Of a stretch of DNA of 64,000 nucleotides, positions 47,311 through 58,762 are shown one piece after another. Within the stretch, counting starts at the first letter, position 1. Every line of letters begins with the position of its first letter. The stretch spans positions 18,614,182 through 18,678,181 of the forward strand of contig NC_044930.1 in the NCBI RefSeq assembly GCF_003576645.1, in the 5' to 3' direction. This DNA is from Ipomoea triloba. Lineage: Eukaryota > Streptophyta > Magnoliopsida > Solanales > Convolvulaceae. Under the pieces are notes generated by a model, which did not search any database, was not told the DNA's origin, and was given only the letters and a program-made list of their open reading frames with translations. The position numbers and the translations under genes are program-made.

Positions 47311-50132
47311 TCATCTCTCTATGGACTTGTACAGCACCACTGTGACGTATTTGGAGAGGAACCTATGAGTGGAACCGAGTGCAACCACTGACGGGGTGCT
47401 TCTACCCCTCTGCATGTAGAGATGATTAAGCACAACGTGCTGAGGCCTCGAGAACGGAGGTGGGATTTCTGAATGAGACGATGGAACATTAAGCAAGGTT
47501 AACTGAAGATGAGGAGGTACTAAAGGCGGCTCCTTGGCATAGTCCTCGGCTCCAAGTTGGAGGTTGCTGTAACTTGAATCGGGGGATAGAGGCGGCTCAA
47601 AGCCAGAGATGCTCTGAATGTCTTCCGGGACATACTCCTGCACCAGCATACACTTCAGTAAGCGCCATAGCATTTATAAAAATTACAACAACACAGTACC
47701 CATTCACACACATCATCAGCAGGCCGGCCTTCATATCAAACAAACCTCGATGGCAGGAGATTATTTTAAGAAAAAAAAAAAAAAAGAGTAAAAATCCAAT
47801 TCAAGAATTATCCATGTTTTCTTACTGAAGACCAAACTTGTCATCAGCAAACTAGTATAGTATGGAGTACATATTTATTCCGGCATCAAGGATAACAGCT
47901 ACAAACAAAAGTTTGGAGAAAAATGCTGTGCCAAAAAGGATCAATCAGTTTGTGCATCCTCTTTATAGCTGTACCACCATTGCTTGTCCTCCCAACACAA
48001 TCCCACCCCCTCTAAACAAAAGAGGGGGTGGGGGGGAGGGGGGGGGGGGATGAAAACATATCATTTATGTAGTTAGTCCAAAAAAGAAATATAATCAACA
48101 AATAAATGGCTCTTCACTGACTTTCAATCTCGCATAGTCGCATGCAAACCAACCATCACTTCCACTACAACACAAAATAATCTTCACAACAGAAATCAGA
48201 ACCAGTTATTACTGCTACCAATACACCAACACACATTCAGTAATACCACACAGTTATACTATATGTTTTATACGTAAAGTGAAAACTTAGTACCAGTTTT
48301 GCTGTAGAGTAAACAGTCTGAGGATAAATGAAATATCAACTGGTAAAACCATTACCTTAAGTTTATGAAAAAACAGAAACCCAACAACAACAAAACAAAA
48401 AACAAAACATGACACTAGACTAACAGATGCATTGATGGGAAGAAGGTATCTGCAAATTTTAACAGCAGAATAGCATAATATTGAACTGAGCAAAATCAAT
48501 ACCTTTTCTTGGTTTGAAACAACTACAAAGATTTGGAAATGGATATTGACCATTAATTCTATCATAAATCTCAAGTTTCATTCCATTCAAAAAAAAAAAA
48601 AATAGTAATTAAAAACTAACATTAGAAATGGATGATTACGAAAAGGCCGGGACAACTTACAAGGAAACTAAAAATTTACCTGCAAATCCAAGACATTGTA
48701 ATAATTTCCAGCTTCATCAGTGATCCACGCCACATCAGGGGAATACCTCCATTGTCCATCAACTATAAACCTATACTGATAAACTCCTGAAGGGAGCACT
48801 TTCATAATGGTGAAATCTTTTCCTGACCTCTGCAAAGGCTTCCTGATAAAAGAGTTTCTAGAGATCTAAGTCCCTTGCAAACATCAAGTGTCAGATCCAA
48901 ATGAAAATAAATGAGGAAATAGATTGACACACACATATATACCTTGTTTTCCAATCATCCCATGACCCCTCCACAGAAACTTCCTTGCCACCATGGCCCC
49001 AGATTATCACTGTAGGAATCCTTTGCTCATCATACATGTCATCATATCCAGATGCAGTTTGCATCCATGGAGGGTTTGGGATGTGCAACTCATCAGGTCT
49101 TTGTAGAGGAACCACTGGCATCTAAAGCAAGCAATTGCCAAAACCAGAATGCAGAGCATCAATCTTTTGCATTATGTAGGAAGGAACTGATTTTATATTC
49201 ATGTATGATGCAAATGAAAACATTAAATTGATTCTTAGTTTAAAATTTCAAATTTTGATTATATGAACTACATCAAAGGGGTGAATGAAATTTGAAATTT
49301 CAGCATACTCACCTCTTCTAAACTGGCTAGCTAAATTTTGGAAAACATAGTTGAGGATTAACATCAAGCCAATTCCCCTAAGAAAGATCAACTACAGTAC
49401 TTGATATAAGGATAGAAGAAAGGTGAATGATTGTGCATAGTTCAATAGAGACTTCCAATTATATCATACACAGTCAAAATTTCACTGGATTTCATCAGAA
49501 ATTCCCTAAGGCACCCAATTCATTCCAAAACCGAAACAAATACGAAATAAAAATAAATTCATAAATTTCACTTTTCTAATTCCAACCATTTCTAGTTTTT
49601 CACTCGACTAATCCAACAACTTCAAATTACAGACTTGTATCATTTTTCTTTCCCAGATCTAACAGTGATTTTCAAGCTCTAACCACTCCGGCGAAAAATT
49701 CAAAATTATTGTACAACAAAACGGTTGAAGAATACGAAGTAGTATTTACACTAATTCTTTACAAATCCCATTTCAAAACCTTCTACCCATAAACAAATTC
49801 ATCAAAAAGCTTGTAATCTTACATCTAATTCCCAAAGAAAAAGGCTAATTTACTTGATTAAACACTGATTTCAAAGGAAAAATGGCTGCAATTATATACA
49901 TATAATAAACATCCCGTATAAAAATAGTTTTACATTAACAGACCTGAGGTCGGAACATCAAAGGGGAACGAGAAGCCCTAGGGCTGGAAGGTGGAGACTG
50001 ACCCATGAACTCACCATCCATCTGCGCACTATCCGGCGCCTCACCGCCACCGCCGGCGGCGCCACTCTCTTCAGCTCTGGACGGGCTGTTGCCACCACCG
50101 CCATCTTCTTCTCTCCCATTAACATTCCCCAT
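47311..50132 (-). CDS. KINB2: SnRK1 kinase regulatory subunit beta, AKINbeta2-like
   Basis: Scaffold and regulatory subunit of the plant SnRK1 (SNF1/AMPK) complex, linking the catalytic alpha and gamma-type subunits in energy signalling. Four exons on the - strand join in frame: 50132-49944, 49121-48943, 48842-48680, 47637-47311 (GT..AG introns of 822, 100 and 1042 bp), giving 285 aa, near the Arabidopsis KINB2 length. Residues 1-6 MGNVNG provide the N-myristoylation glycine typical of beta1/beta2. A Gly/Ser/Pro-rich segment (9-50) and SPLMFRPQ follow. The carbohydrate-binding CBM48 domain spans about 90-175 ([24 protein letters not shown]). The C-terminal ASC domain spans about 195-285 ([46 protein letters not shown]). 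No defects. Exon 1 is GC-rich, unlike its surroundings. Beta2 rather than beta1 rests on resemblance recalled from Arabidopsis. Confidence 0.93.
48003..48050. repeat. G-rich tract in KINB2 intron 3
   Basis: Runs of 5, 7 and 10 G on the + strand within the largest intron; on the transcribed message this is C-rich. A G-quadruplex could form in the DNA; inferred only. Confidence 0.8.
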
Positions 50133-50192
50133 TTTTATTCAGCACGAAAAAGCGACTCGCCTTAGAATCTACACAATCAGATTCCTTGTTGT

Positions 50193-50212
50193 ATATATAT
50201 AATATATATGCT
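50193..50212 (-). promoter_or_regulatory. Probable TATA region of KINB2
   Basis: An alternating TATA stretch 60-80 bp before the KINB2 start codon on the - strand. Plausible core promoter, but low-complexity. Confidence 0.4.
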
Positions 50213-50519
50213 ATACAGCATACAGTATTACATATACTTCTCCGTCTGATTTAATAATGACATCAGACCAATATAGAGAGAGATATCGAAAAAGTAACTT
50301 TTGTTAATAGATTTTGATCAGATCAAAAAAAATAAAATGATGTTTTTTTTTTTTTTTTAATATTATTGACTCTATTACAATATAGTATGAGAGAATAATT
50401 TAGTATCATTCAATAACAAAGTTTTTAACAAATAAAATGTTGTTTATTCATATCAAAACTAAGGTACATTATAAGCTATTGTAAGAAGTTGATGAAAAGG
50501 TTAATAAGAATTAAACTCG

Positions 50520-50671
50520 TGAGCCAAGGACCTTGTGGTCCAGTGACATCAAACCCTTTCTTTTATATGGGAGGTGGTGGGTTCGAGCCTCAGTGAAGGC
50601 AATACTGATTCTTGTGCTGTAGTTATGAACAGATACTGCAATGTAATAGAGTCAGTAGTATTCAAAAAAAA
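50520..50671 (+). mobile_element. tRNA-derived SINE
   Basis: A-box-like ttgtggtccagtgacatc, B-box gggttcgagcctcagtgaag, 'gttatgaacagatactgcaa' and an 8-nt A tail. Shares family with 21481-21642. It directly precedes a headless MITE. Confidence 0.82.
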
Positions 50672-50870
50672 GTACATTTTTAATATATTAAATGTATATT
50701 ATTTGTGTACTGAATGTACATTATATAATATAATATATATTTAGTACACAAATAATGTACATCACTGAATACGATGTACATTATTTTCATATTGAATGTA
50801 CATTATTTAATAGTATGATCCACGCAGTTGGGTGGACCATAATCAATACAATAATGATCATTAATTTTGG
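50672..50870. mobile_element. Headless GGCAAATTAT-lineage MITE
   Basis: Starts at 'tacatttttaatatattaaa' without its left TIR; the right end retains 'gtggaccataatcaatacaa'. The SINE junction probably marks the missing end. Confidence 0.6.
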
Positions 50871-50963
50871 TACAATATGTTGTTTTACATAGCTCATTTT
50901 TTATTTTAGCTCATATTCAGTTTTCATCTTTCATTCAATGTAGGCCCAATAGCATGGTTCGTG

Positions 50964-51343
50964 ACAAATTATGCTATGGACCCGGGTCCACTTTGCAAGG
51001 TGGACCGGGATCTCTATGTTCACAAATTTAGAACTCTATATTTACAATTTTATATTTTATATTTACAATTTTACATCTCAATATACAAAATTACATTACT
51101 TAATTTTCACAATTTTTGAACTCTATATTCACAATTTGTTATATAGATTCAAAAATTGTGTTATGTTGTTGAACATAGAGTTTTGATATTGTTGAACATA
51201 GAGTTATAAAATTGTTAACATAGAGTTATAAAATTGTGAATGTAGAGCTATGAAATTGTGAACATGAAATTATGAAATTGTGAACATGGAGTTATGAAAT
51301 TGTGAACATGGACCAAGGTGGACCCGGGTCCATGGTATAACAA
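50964..51343. mobile_element. MITE related to 892-1311
   Basis: Left gctatggacccgggtccac and right gacccgggtccatggtataa. The core contains repeated 'gaacatagagttataaaatt' words, the inverse of those in 892-1311. No clean target duplication. Confidence 0.7.
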
Positions 51344-51355
51344 CCGCATTGTTCA

Positions 51356-51570
51356 AGCAAATTATTGTGTGGACCATGGTTCATATAGTGCTGCGTGGAT
51401 CATAATAAAATGTACATTTTAATACATTATTTGTGTACTGAATGTACATATAATATACATTCAGTACACAAATAATGTACATTCTCTGAATACAATATCA
51501 ATTTTTAATATGCTAAAAGTACATTATTTTTATACTGAATGTACATTATTTAATAGTATGGTCCATATTT
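51356..51570. mobile_element. MITE related to 2102-2369
   Basis: gcaaattattgtgtggacca start and 'ctgaatgtacattattta' core; the right terminus is lost or merged with the next element. Confidence 0.6.
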
Positions 51571-51584
51571 CTATTTCTCTCCAA

Positions 51585-51909
51585 TCATTATATCATGGAC
51601 CAAGATCTACAATGCGCTGTGAACCATGATCCAATAAATATAATTTGACTTCATAATGTATAGAATTCATGTTTATAATGTACATAATTTATGTTCATAA
51701 TACATATACACATAAACATGATATAATGAACATGAATTCTGTATATTATGAATATGAATTATGTATATTATGTTAAGTGTTTAATTCATTTTCATTATAC
51801 TGTATTTATGTGTATGTGTATTATGAACATGAATTATGTACATTATGAAATCAAATTCTGTGTATTGGACCAGGATCTACCATACCTTGGTCTACGATAT
51901 AAATTGCCA
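51585..51909. mobile_element. MITE with 'gaacatgaattatgta' core
   Basis: Left 'caatcattatatcatggacc' and right 'ggtctacgatataaattgcc' are inverted. The core is a tandem/inverted field of 'tatgaacatgaattctgtat'-like words. A further branch of the same TIR lineage. Confidence 0.65.
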
Positions 51910-51910
51910 T

Positions 51911-52085
51911 GTGTCCGTAAGGACAGCCCAGGTGGTAAGAGTGCTCTATCTATAACCGAGAGGTTGGAGGTTCAATCCTCAAACCCTTGAGTTTGAGCCG
52001 GTCAACTCTGGGTAACCTAGGTTGGCTTACCTTCTTGTGATGATCCTTTACCGGCTAGGGTCACAGAGACCTCGTTAAAAGAACA
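51911..52085 (+). mobile_element. SINE with 14-bp target duplication
   Basis: A-box-like cccaggtggtaagagtgctc and B-box gttggaggttcaatcctc, then a 3' part 'accggctagggtcacagaga'. A perfect 14-bp repeat atataaattgccat flanks it (51897-51910 and 52086-52099). It landed in the end of the neighbouring MITE. Different family from 21481. Not a functional tRNA: no cloverleaf 3' half. Confidence 0.87.
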
Positions 52086-52259
52086 ATATAAATTGCCATT
52101 TCTCTCATCTTCGATCTATCGAGCAAACAGAATTCTCACAGCTACCTCTTAAACTCAAGTTGTTTTTAAAAGGATTCTAATCAATTTCCGCCTCCATTTT
52201 AAACTAGAATTCGAGTGCATTAACGTTGCAGTAGAGTTGTTTGAGTTCACCTACAATTT

Positions 52260-52325
52260 AAGGTAAGTTATTCGCTATACTCCCTCTAAACTCAGGTAAG
52301 TTATTCGCTATACTCCCTCTAAACT
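52260..52325. repeat. Tandem duplication of 33 bp
   Basis: Two copies of 'aggtaagttattcgctatac' plus 'tccctctaaactc'. Confidence 0.9.
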
Positions 52326-53879
52326 CTCAAATTTCATGTTGCATTTACATGTCTTCAAATCAGTTTATATCTTCTTTTTCAACAGGAGTACAATGACATA
52401 TTGACATATTAGGCGTCATTACTGCAGAATCAAATGTATTTGAGCATTCTTCTTCACCTAGGGTTTAATGTATTTGGATTTTTCTTACTATCATTACTTA
52501 ATTTAAGATGAAATAGAAGTCATTGATTGTTTTAATAGATTATGTAGACTTTGAATCTTTGATATCTATTAGGGTGTCTTTGGTTCACACATTGGAATTG
52601 GAATCAGAATGAATATCAAATACTTGGTAATAGTAATCGGTTGGGGAAGCCGCTGAGGAGGAAGGGAATGAAACACTGTAGTATCAGATCAATATGTCTT
52701 TAGTGTCAATATATTTCTTTACTGAGTATGATAGTTTTGGTATAGAAATACTAAAGGTTCATCTTAATAAATCACAGTTAATCAAGAATTAGTTGGGCTT
52801 TCTGTTGTTTCAGTTGAAAAAGCATTTGATATGTACAATGATTATGCATTTTGAATGGGATTTAGTGTTTGGAAGGGAAAACGGTATTATGTCTCTGGAA
52901 GTCGGACTTTGAAGATGAAAAAGTTTCATTGTTCTTAAGCTGGGCTCAAAGTAAGACTAAAGACCGTTAATAAGTGTTATTCAAAGGTAGAGACTCGGAG
53001 TGAATTTAATGCAATGTGTCAATTTGGTGTAAATTCAAATGGAAAGTGGGTTGTTACCAACCATGTAAAGGATCATAATCATGAGTTGTGCCCGTCATCC
53101 ACAAGTTATATGTTGAGGTTGCATAAAAATGTTTATGTGAATTAGTTGGCATACTTAAAAGACATGAAGAGGAGTGGAGTTCCCTTATCCGATGGCATTT
53201 GATTTTTAAAACACCAGTCCGGAGGTTCACCATTTGTTGGATTTACTACTAGGAATGCTTACAATACCGTGTTTTTAGATTCAGTGAAGCATTTAAATAG
53301 GTTTGATTCTAACACTTTGATTGAGATATTTAAGAAGAGACAATTGAATGAGTCTGTGATTTCTTTTTTGAATTCGAAGTTGATAATGATGCAAGGTTGT
53401 GTAGCTTTTTTGGGAGGGATGCACAAATGAAAGCGGATTATCATTTGTTTGGCGATTTGGTAGTACACGATACAACATATCGTACTAATAGGTATGATAT
53501 GATTTGTGGTCCCTTGTAGGTATGAATCACACTGTATGAACGTCATGTTTGGTTATGGGTTTTTACTGAATGAGAGGATAGAATCCTTCGCTTGGATGTT
53601 CAAAACATTTCTACTGTCGATGGACGGTAGGCACCCGCAAATAATAATGACTGATAAGTGTTTTGCCATGGCTGCTACAATCACGCAAGTCTTTCCGAAC
53701 TCAAACCATAGGCTCTGTATTTGGCACATTGGGGAGAATTCAAAGAAACACATCAAAGGATTGAGAAAACAAAAGGGTTTCGTAGAGTTATTCAATTTTC
53801 TGTTAAAGTATACTGATATAGAAGCTGAATTTGAATTTTACTAGACCAGGTATGTTTTGCAACTTTCATTACAAGATTT

Positions 53880-54200
53880 TGCTTTGTTTATAAAATGATT
53901 ATGCAGTTTTGATGAAATGATACTGTGGGTTTGATAATATGAAAGTATATCAATTTTTACTTTATTTGTTTTTTTACTGTAGATGGAATGATTTTGCTTT
54001 GTTTATAAAATGATACTGCAGGTTTGAGGGAATGAAACTACTAGCTTAGTATGATAAAATGATACTATGTTAGTCTTTATGTTTTTTTTTTTTTTTACTG
54101 TACATGGAATGATTTTGCTTTGTTTATGAAATGATACTACTAGTATGAGGAAATGATACTAGTGGTTTGATAAACTGATATTATGTCAGTCTTTATTTTT
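53880..54200. repeat. Tandem repeats of about 130 bp in the transposase intron
   Basis: Three imperfect copies containing 'attttgctttgtttataaaa', 'tgatactgcagg' and 'gtcagtctttat'. Short 'gaaatgatact' words recur again at 56450-58560. Confidence 0.7.
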
Positions 54201-54208
54201 TTCTTTTT

Positions 54209-55080
54209 GAGAAAATTGCCATTTTAGCCCACTAACTATAGGGGTCTTGTTAATTGTAGTCCACGACTTTCAAAATTGTTAATTTCATACCGTAACTATT
54301 CAGTTTTTTATCAATTTCGGTCACTCCGGCCAAATTACCGGTCAAATTCGTCGGAAAATTCTAAACCCTAAAATCATGAGGGGCATTTTAGTAATTTCAC
54401 ATGTATGTTCTTCTTCTCCGGCGAGCCCCCACTTTTTCTTACACTTTTTCGCCCATGCCTTTGCGATGAATAGAGCAGCAGACGGCGTTGTTGGTTCACG
54501 GCGTATGAAGATAGCAAGCAACGGTGAGCTTTCCTCTTCGTTAGGCAGTGCTTCACTACCGCATTCGCTTTCCTCCCCTTCTATTGCTGCTAACGGCGTT
54601 GTTGGTTCACGCTGGCGAGGAGGCCACACCGAAAATAGGAGATGGGAGAAGTCGCCCAGCTGGCCTCCGGCATCTCTTGGGCATCGTCTTGCTCGTCCGC
54701 TTCCGTTGCATCTGCCATTGTCGCCGCTACCATTTCTGGAGACATCAAGCCTAAAGTGAGGCCGGACATGATACCGGCGAAGAGAGAGGTCCACTGCGTC
54801 GCTTCCTTCTCGCTCTCTCCCGTCGTTGAGCTCTCTCAGGTTCCCAGCAGGTCCCTGCCGGAGAAGAATACAACAAGTCGCCGGAGAAGATGAACAGACA
54901 TGTGAAATTACTAAAATACCCTTCATTATTTTAAGGTTTAGGATTTTTCAGTGAATTTGGCCGGAGTGACCGAAATTGATAAAAATTGAATAGTTACGGT
55001 ATGAAATTAACAGTTTTGAAAGTCGTGAACTGCAATTAACAAAACCCCTATAGTCAGTGGGCTAAAATGACAATTTTCTC
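54209..55080. mobile_element. Long-TIR element with GC-rich core (872 bp)
   Basis: Inverted ends of about 200 bp start gagaaaattg(c/t)cattttag and include 'aactattcag' and 'ggtcactccggcc'. Flanks are T-rich, so a 9-bp duplication cannot be proven. The GC-rich core (54420-54890) holds a duplicated 'ggcgttgttggttcacg' block and overlapping open frames: 127 codons (+, 54376-54759) and 194 codons (-, 54926-54342). Both frames start inside the TIRs with the same M(R/K)GILVISHVCSSSP. No known domain; possibly captured host DNA. Confidence 0.78.
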
Positions 55081-56260
55081 CTTTTTTTTTGTGCTTTCAA
55101 TTTGTTTTTGTGGAGTAGTTAGAGATTATATTTGTTTGTAGAGCTTAGTTGGATTTATTCGGCATACCCTACACCCCTTCTACTTAGAAATATGATATCC
55201 AACTCAGTAGTGTATATGAATTTTATGTTTTATTTGTGTATTTTTTACAATTTATGTTTTATGTTATATTTTTCAGGATGGTGATTGAATATAATTGTCA
55301 TAAGAATGTTTGGTTAGATAGATTCTATAATATTAGGGAGAAGTGGTGTCTTGCGTTTAGGAAAAAGTATTTCTCTGGTGGTATTTTATCCTCACAAAAG
55401 AGTGAGTATACTAATCATACAATTTCTAGAAGACTTTCAAAAACAACTGGATTATATGATTTTTATAATTTGTTTGTTAGTGTAGTTTCTGAGTGGAGAA
55501 GTAAGGAGAGTGGTGAAGATGTCGTTGTTCTTAACGTGTGCCTTCGATGGCTATGAATTATGTGAAACTACTTTCACATGCTAGAGTTGTTTACACAATT
55601 GAGATATACTATCTATTTGAGGGACAATTCTTGAAAGGTTCTTCGTGCCATCAAGAATCTGTGGGGGGTAGCGGTGAGGTAATTAAATATCATGTTTGAC
55701 ATCTTGATGTTGATCTGATTCGTCATGAGGTTTGTTTTAGAGTTAAGGACTTGGATATATCATGTAGTTGCAAGATGTTTTCAGAGATGGGTATTCTGTG
55801 CTCTTATTCTTTACGCATTTTAAATATTCATTGTGTTGCAACAATCCCTGATAAGTATATTCTTAAAAGATGGACCAAAAAAGGTTCTTGAAGACAGAAT
55901 CTTAGACAGTGCTTGTTCCTCAAATGTTTTTAGTCTTGCTTCATCAGTTTGGATTATACAAATGGTAGAAAGTTTCAGCGGTTGGTTTTATCTAACCAAG
56001 ACAAATGTAAAGCTCGGGAAGCATGTGAAAATGCATCTGAGGATGGCAAGAGGAAGATTGAAGGTGAAATTGGTCCTATTTTTTTTTTTTTTTTTTTTAT
56101 TTTTTTGTGAAAATGGTGAACAACCCTTACATGGTGTTATACAAAATCCATCACGTAGTAGGCCAAAAGGTGAAAGCAACAAACATATGATTAGAACAAT
56201 AGAAAAGAAGTATAACCATGAAGATGGCGAAAGAGTTATGCGAAGTATGTTGAGTTGAAT

Positions 56261-56681
56261 ACAAAGATAACAATAATGCAGTCCTTTGTGCAAGAATCTG
56301 TTACTAGTATGGTAGGCAGTGGGTATTTTGTTCATCCTTCTAGTGGGAGTAGCTTAAAGTTGGTTCAGTTTAGTTCTAACTGAAAGAAGAATTATATTGG
56401 AACTCAGGTGTAATTCAAATGGAACTACAATATAGGTGAAATGAAATCGTAGCATGCATAAAATGATACTGATTTTTTTAACTTAATGTGTTTTTATTAT
56501 ATTTTTTAATACATAACGAAATTGTTGTGTACTTCAAGTGTTAGTATAATATTTGTTTAAATGAAATTGTGGTATACATAAAATGTAACCGGTGATTGAT
56601 ATTATTGTTTTTTTTATTTAACCCGAATGCAACTGAGGTTTAATTCAACTGAAACTCCAGTATTTGTAAATGTAATTGTAG
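56261..56681. other. Downstream part of the MULE relic
   Basis: Non-coding; repeated 'aaatgaaattgtagtata' and 'aactgaaactccagtatt' words shared with 58060-58560. Confidence 0.5.
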
Positions 56682-56686
56682 TATAA

Positions 56687-58016
56687 TGAAGAAGCAGTAT
56701 TGTGTAGGGGTTGATTCGTCAAAAGATGTTTATATGATAAAACGGAAAGTCTGTGACTCCCCGAGTGTCGGTCTCGAAGGAGGGACGTGGAGGTGTGTCA
56801 AACGTTCGGGAGTTTACTTGATTGGATCATGCATCGGATTCGAGTGTGGTGAAGGGTGGATTTGTGAGTGAGAGTAGTTCATTTGGTTGGTTTGAGTGCA
56901 AGAGAGTAGTAAAGTAAAAGTGGTTTTGTGAATATGTAAAAGGGGTAGGGATTGGATAGTGTTCATGAATATTGCATAGTGGAGTGTCTAAGGTCATGGA
57001 TTAGGATTGCTAGGATATTGTCTATTCAAGAGTGTGTTGTCTTAGTCCTTTTCCACCTTTGTGTACTAAGGCTTCTTTGACTTAGGAGTGCCTTCAAGCA
57101 TCCAAAGTTCTAAGAGGAATTTTATCAAACACTTAAGTTACACACTATCCTACTATGCTTAAGAAGTCCATAGGAACTATGATTGTGTCAAGCTTTAAAT
57201 CATAACTCTAATCAAAGACATGAAAGAGTTAAGAGCTCAATCTCTCATCTAGATTGGCCAAATCCAAACAAGATCTCATCAAAACAACAATCAATAGACA
57301 AGAATAGATAATCCATCAACACAAACTCATAGATCCAAGATATAGAGATAAGATAATCACACAAGCAATATTCAATCACACAATCCAAATACCTAGACTA
57401 AACTAGCTACTCATAATATGAAATTCAAGCAAAATCTAATTTAATCCAAGAACAAGATAGCTAAAATTATAGAAATGAAATAGAGATCACCTAGAAAGAA
57501 GAAGATCTTCAATCCAAGCTTGTTGTCTTGTTACAATGGAGATTGATCTAATCTAAAAAACTAAGAAAAATGGAGAAAGTTCTCCAAAGGAAAAACTAAG
57601 AAAAGGAAAACTAATTTTCTGGGAACCTCCTCTGAAAATTCATCAAAGGGGTTTAAATAGTCTCCGAAATGACAACCCTAGCTGAAATTCGCGCATCACC
57701 GTCTCCACGCCTCTCACACGCGTCTGAGCGTGCGTGGGAAGCTACTGGAATGTTTTCACACATGCTCACGCGCGTGTGGCCCTCCAGTTTGGTCCTCCAA
57801 GGCTCCGCTCTTGCCTGGTTTGCTCTTTAAGCTCAACTTTTGGTCCTATTTGCTCCCGGGGCTCCTGTTTTACTTCTTTTAAGCTAAAAGTAGCTTCTGC
57901 GCATCAGTTAGTGATTTTCAAGCATTTACAAACATAATTTACCAAGTAAGGACGCTATAGACGCGATAAAACACCCTAAAATGTTCCTGAAATAAGGGTA
58001 TCTCGGAGTCTTATCA
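56687..58016. mobile_element. Solo LTR (1330 bp)
   Basis: Starts TG (tgaagaagcagtattgtg) and ends CA (tcggagtcttatca), with 5-bp duplication tataa at 56682-56686 and 58017-58021. The uninterrupted target appears in a related repeat nearby at about 58260 (agtataaacaaagtgg), which supports both borders. It contains a GC-rich part with 'ctcacacgcgtctgagcgtg'. No gag/pol; lineage unknown, possibly related to 3635-5101. Confidence 0.82.
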
Positions 58017-58021
58017 TATAA

Positions 58022-58759
58022 ACAAAGTGATAGTGCTATATTAAATTAATGTCTTGTTCTTATCAATAATATTTGACAAATCATACTCAATTCTATTCTG
58101 TAAACCCTATAGAATCATTGTTGACTAAACACTACAGTTTCTTTTTGAAAACATTACAGTTTCAGATGGAATTACTCATAAGAATTGACACCACTTTATT
58201 AGTTACATTCTATAAACAATGTAAATCAAATGGAACTAAAGTATTTGTTAATTGTTTCTATAGTATAAACAAAGTGGTTGTGATATACCAAGTTAATGTT
58301 TTTTTTTTCTTATACCATACAATAATATTTGACAAAACATACTCAGTTCCATTATGTAAACACTATAGTATCAGTTGATAAACACCGTAGTTTCTTTTTA
58401 AAAACACTACAGTTTCTTTTTGAATATATTATAGTTTTAGATGGAATTACACATACGATTTAACACCACCTTATCAAATGAAACTAGAATATTATATTTG
58501 TGAATGAAACTGTAGCATATAGGAATTGACACATTGAAATTATAAGTCAAGAGCTAAATAGTTGTGTTCACAATCACCAGAATTTACATTAAACGCATCA
58601 TAGTATCAATGAAATATGTTAATCATCAAAACTATCAATGAAACCTTCTACTTGATTTCCAAAAACATGTACATCAAATTGACTATCAATCGCAGTCATG
58701 TGTCAACACATTCACATCCGTCTTCACATACACATCTACATTCACATTCACAGTTTCAC
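58022..58759. other. Repetitive non-coding DNA of the MULE relic
   Basis: Two imperfect copies of a block with 'aacactacagtttctttttg' and 'tagaatcattgttgactaaa' (58060-58230 and 58310-58470). Confidence 0.6.
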
Positions 58760-58762
58760 TAT

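Larger units (their letters stand above)
52800..56260 (+). pseudogene. FAR1-type MULE transposase relic
   Basis: Decayed gene of the FAR1/FHY3 transposase family of Mutator-like elements. Blocks in order: FAR1 DNA-binding domain at 52810-53160 (VEKAFDMYNDYAF, NGKWVVTNHVKDHNHEL); catalytic MULE domain at 53380-53842 across frames (FGDLVVHDTTYRTNRYDMIC, VMFGYGFLLNERIESFAWMF, TDKCFAMAATITQVFPNSNH, RLCIWHI); a probable intron from about 53849 to an acceptor ttttcag at 55276; then 55277-55560 (YNCHKNVWLDRFYNIREKWC, YFSGGILSSQKSEYTNH) and a SWIM finger at 55755-55815. The SWIM motif reads CSC-x(10)-CSY, so the last histidine ligand is tyrosine. Several stops (for example in the FAR1 domain near 52853 and at 53517) and frameshifts make it non-functional. 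A long-TIR element sits in the intron. Confidence 0.85.

Noticed and set aside
51911..52085. Functional tRNA gene
   Set aside because: Only A- and B-box-like words are present; there is no complete cloverleaf, and a target duplication flanks the block.
52573..52680. MITE start 'gggtgtctttggttcacac'
   Set aside because: Resembles a MITE terminus, but no inverted partner was found nearby.
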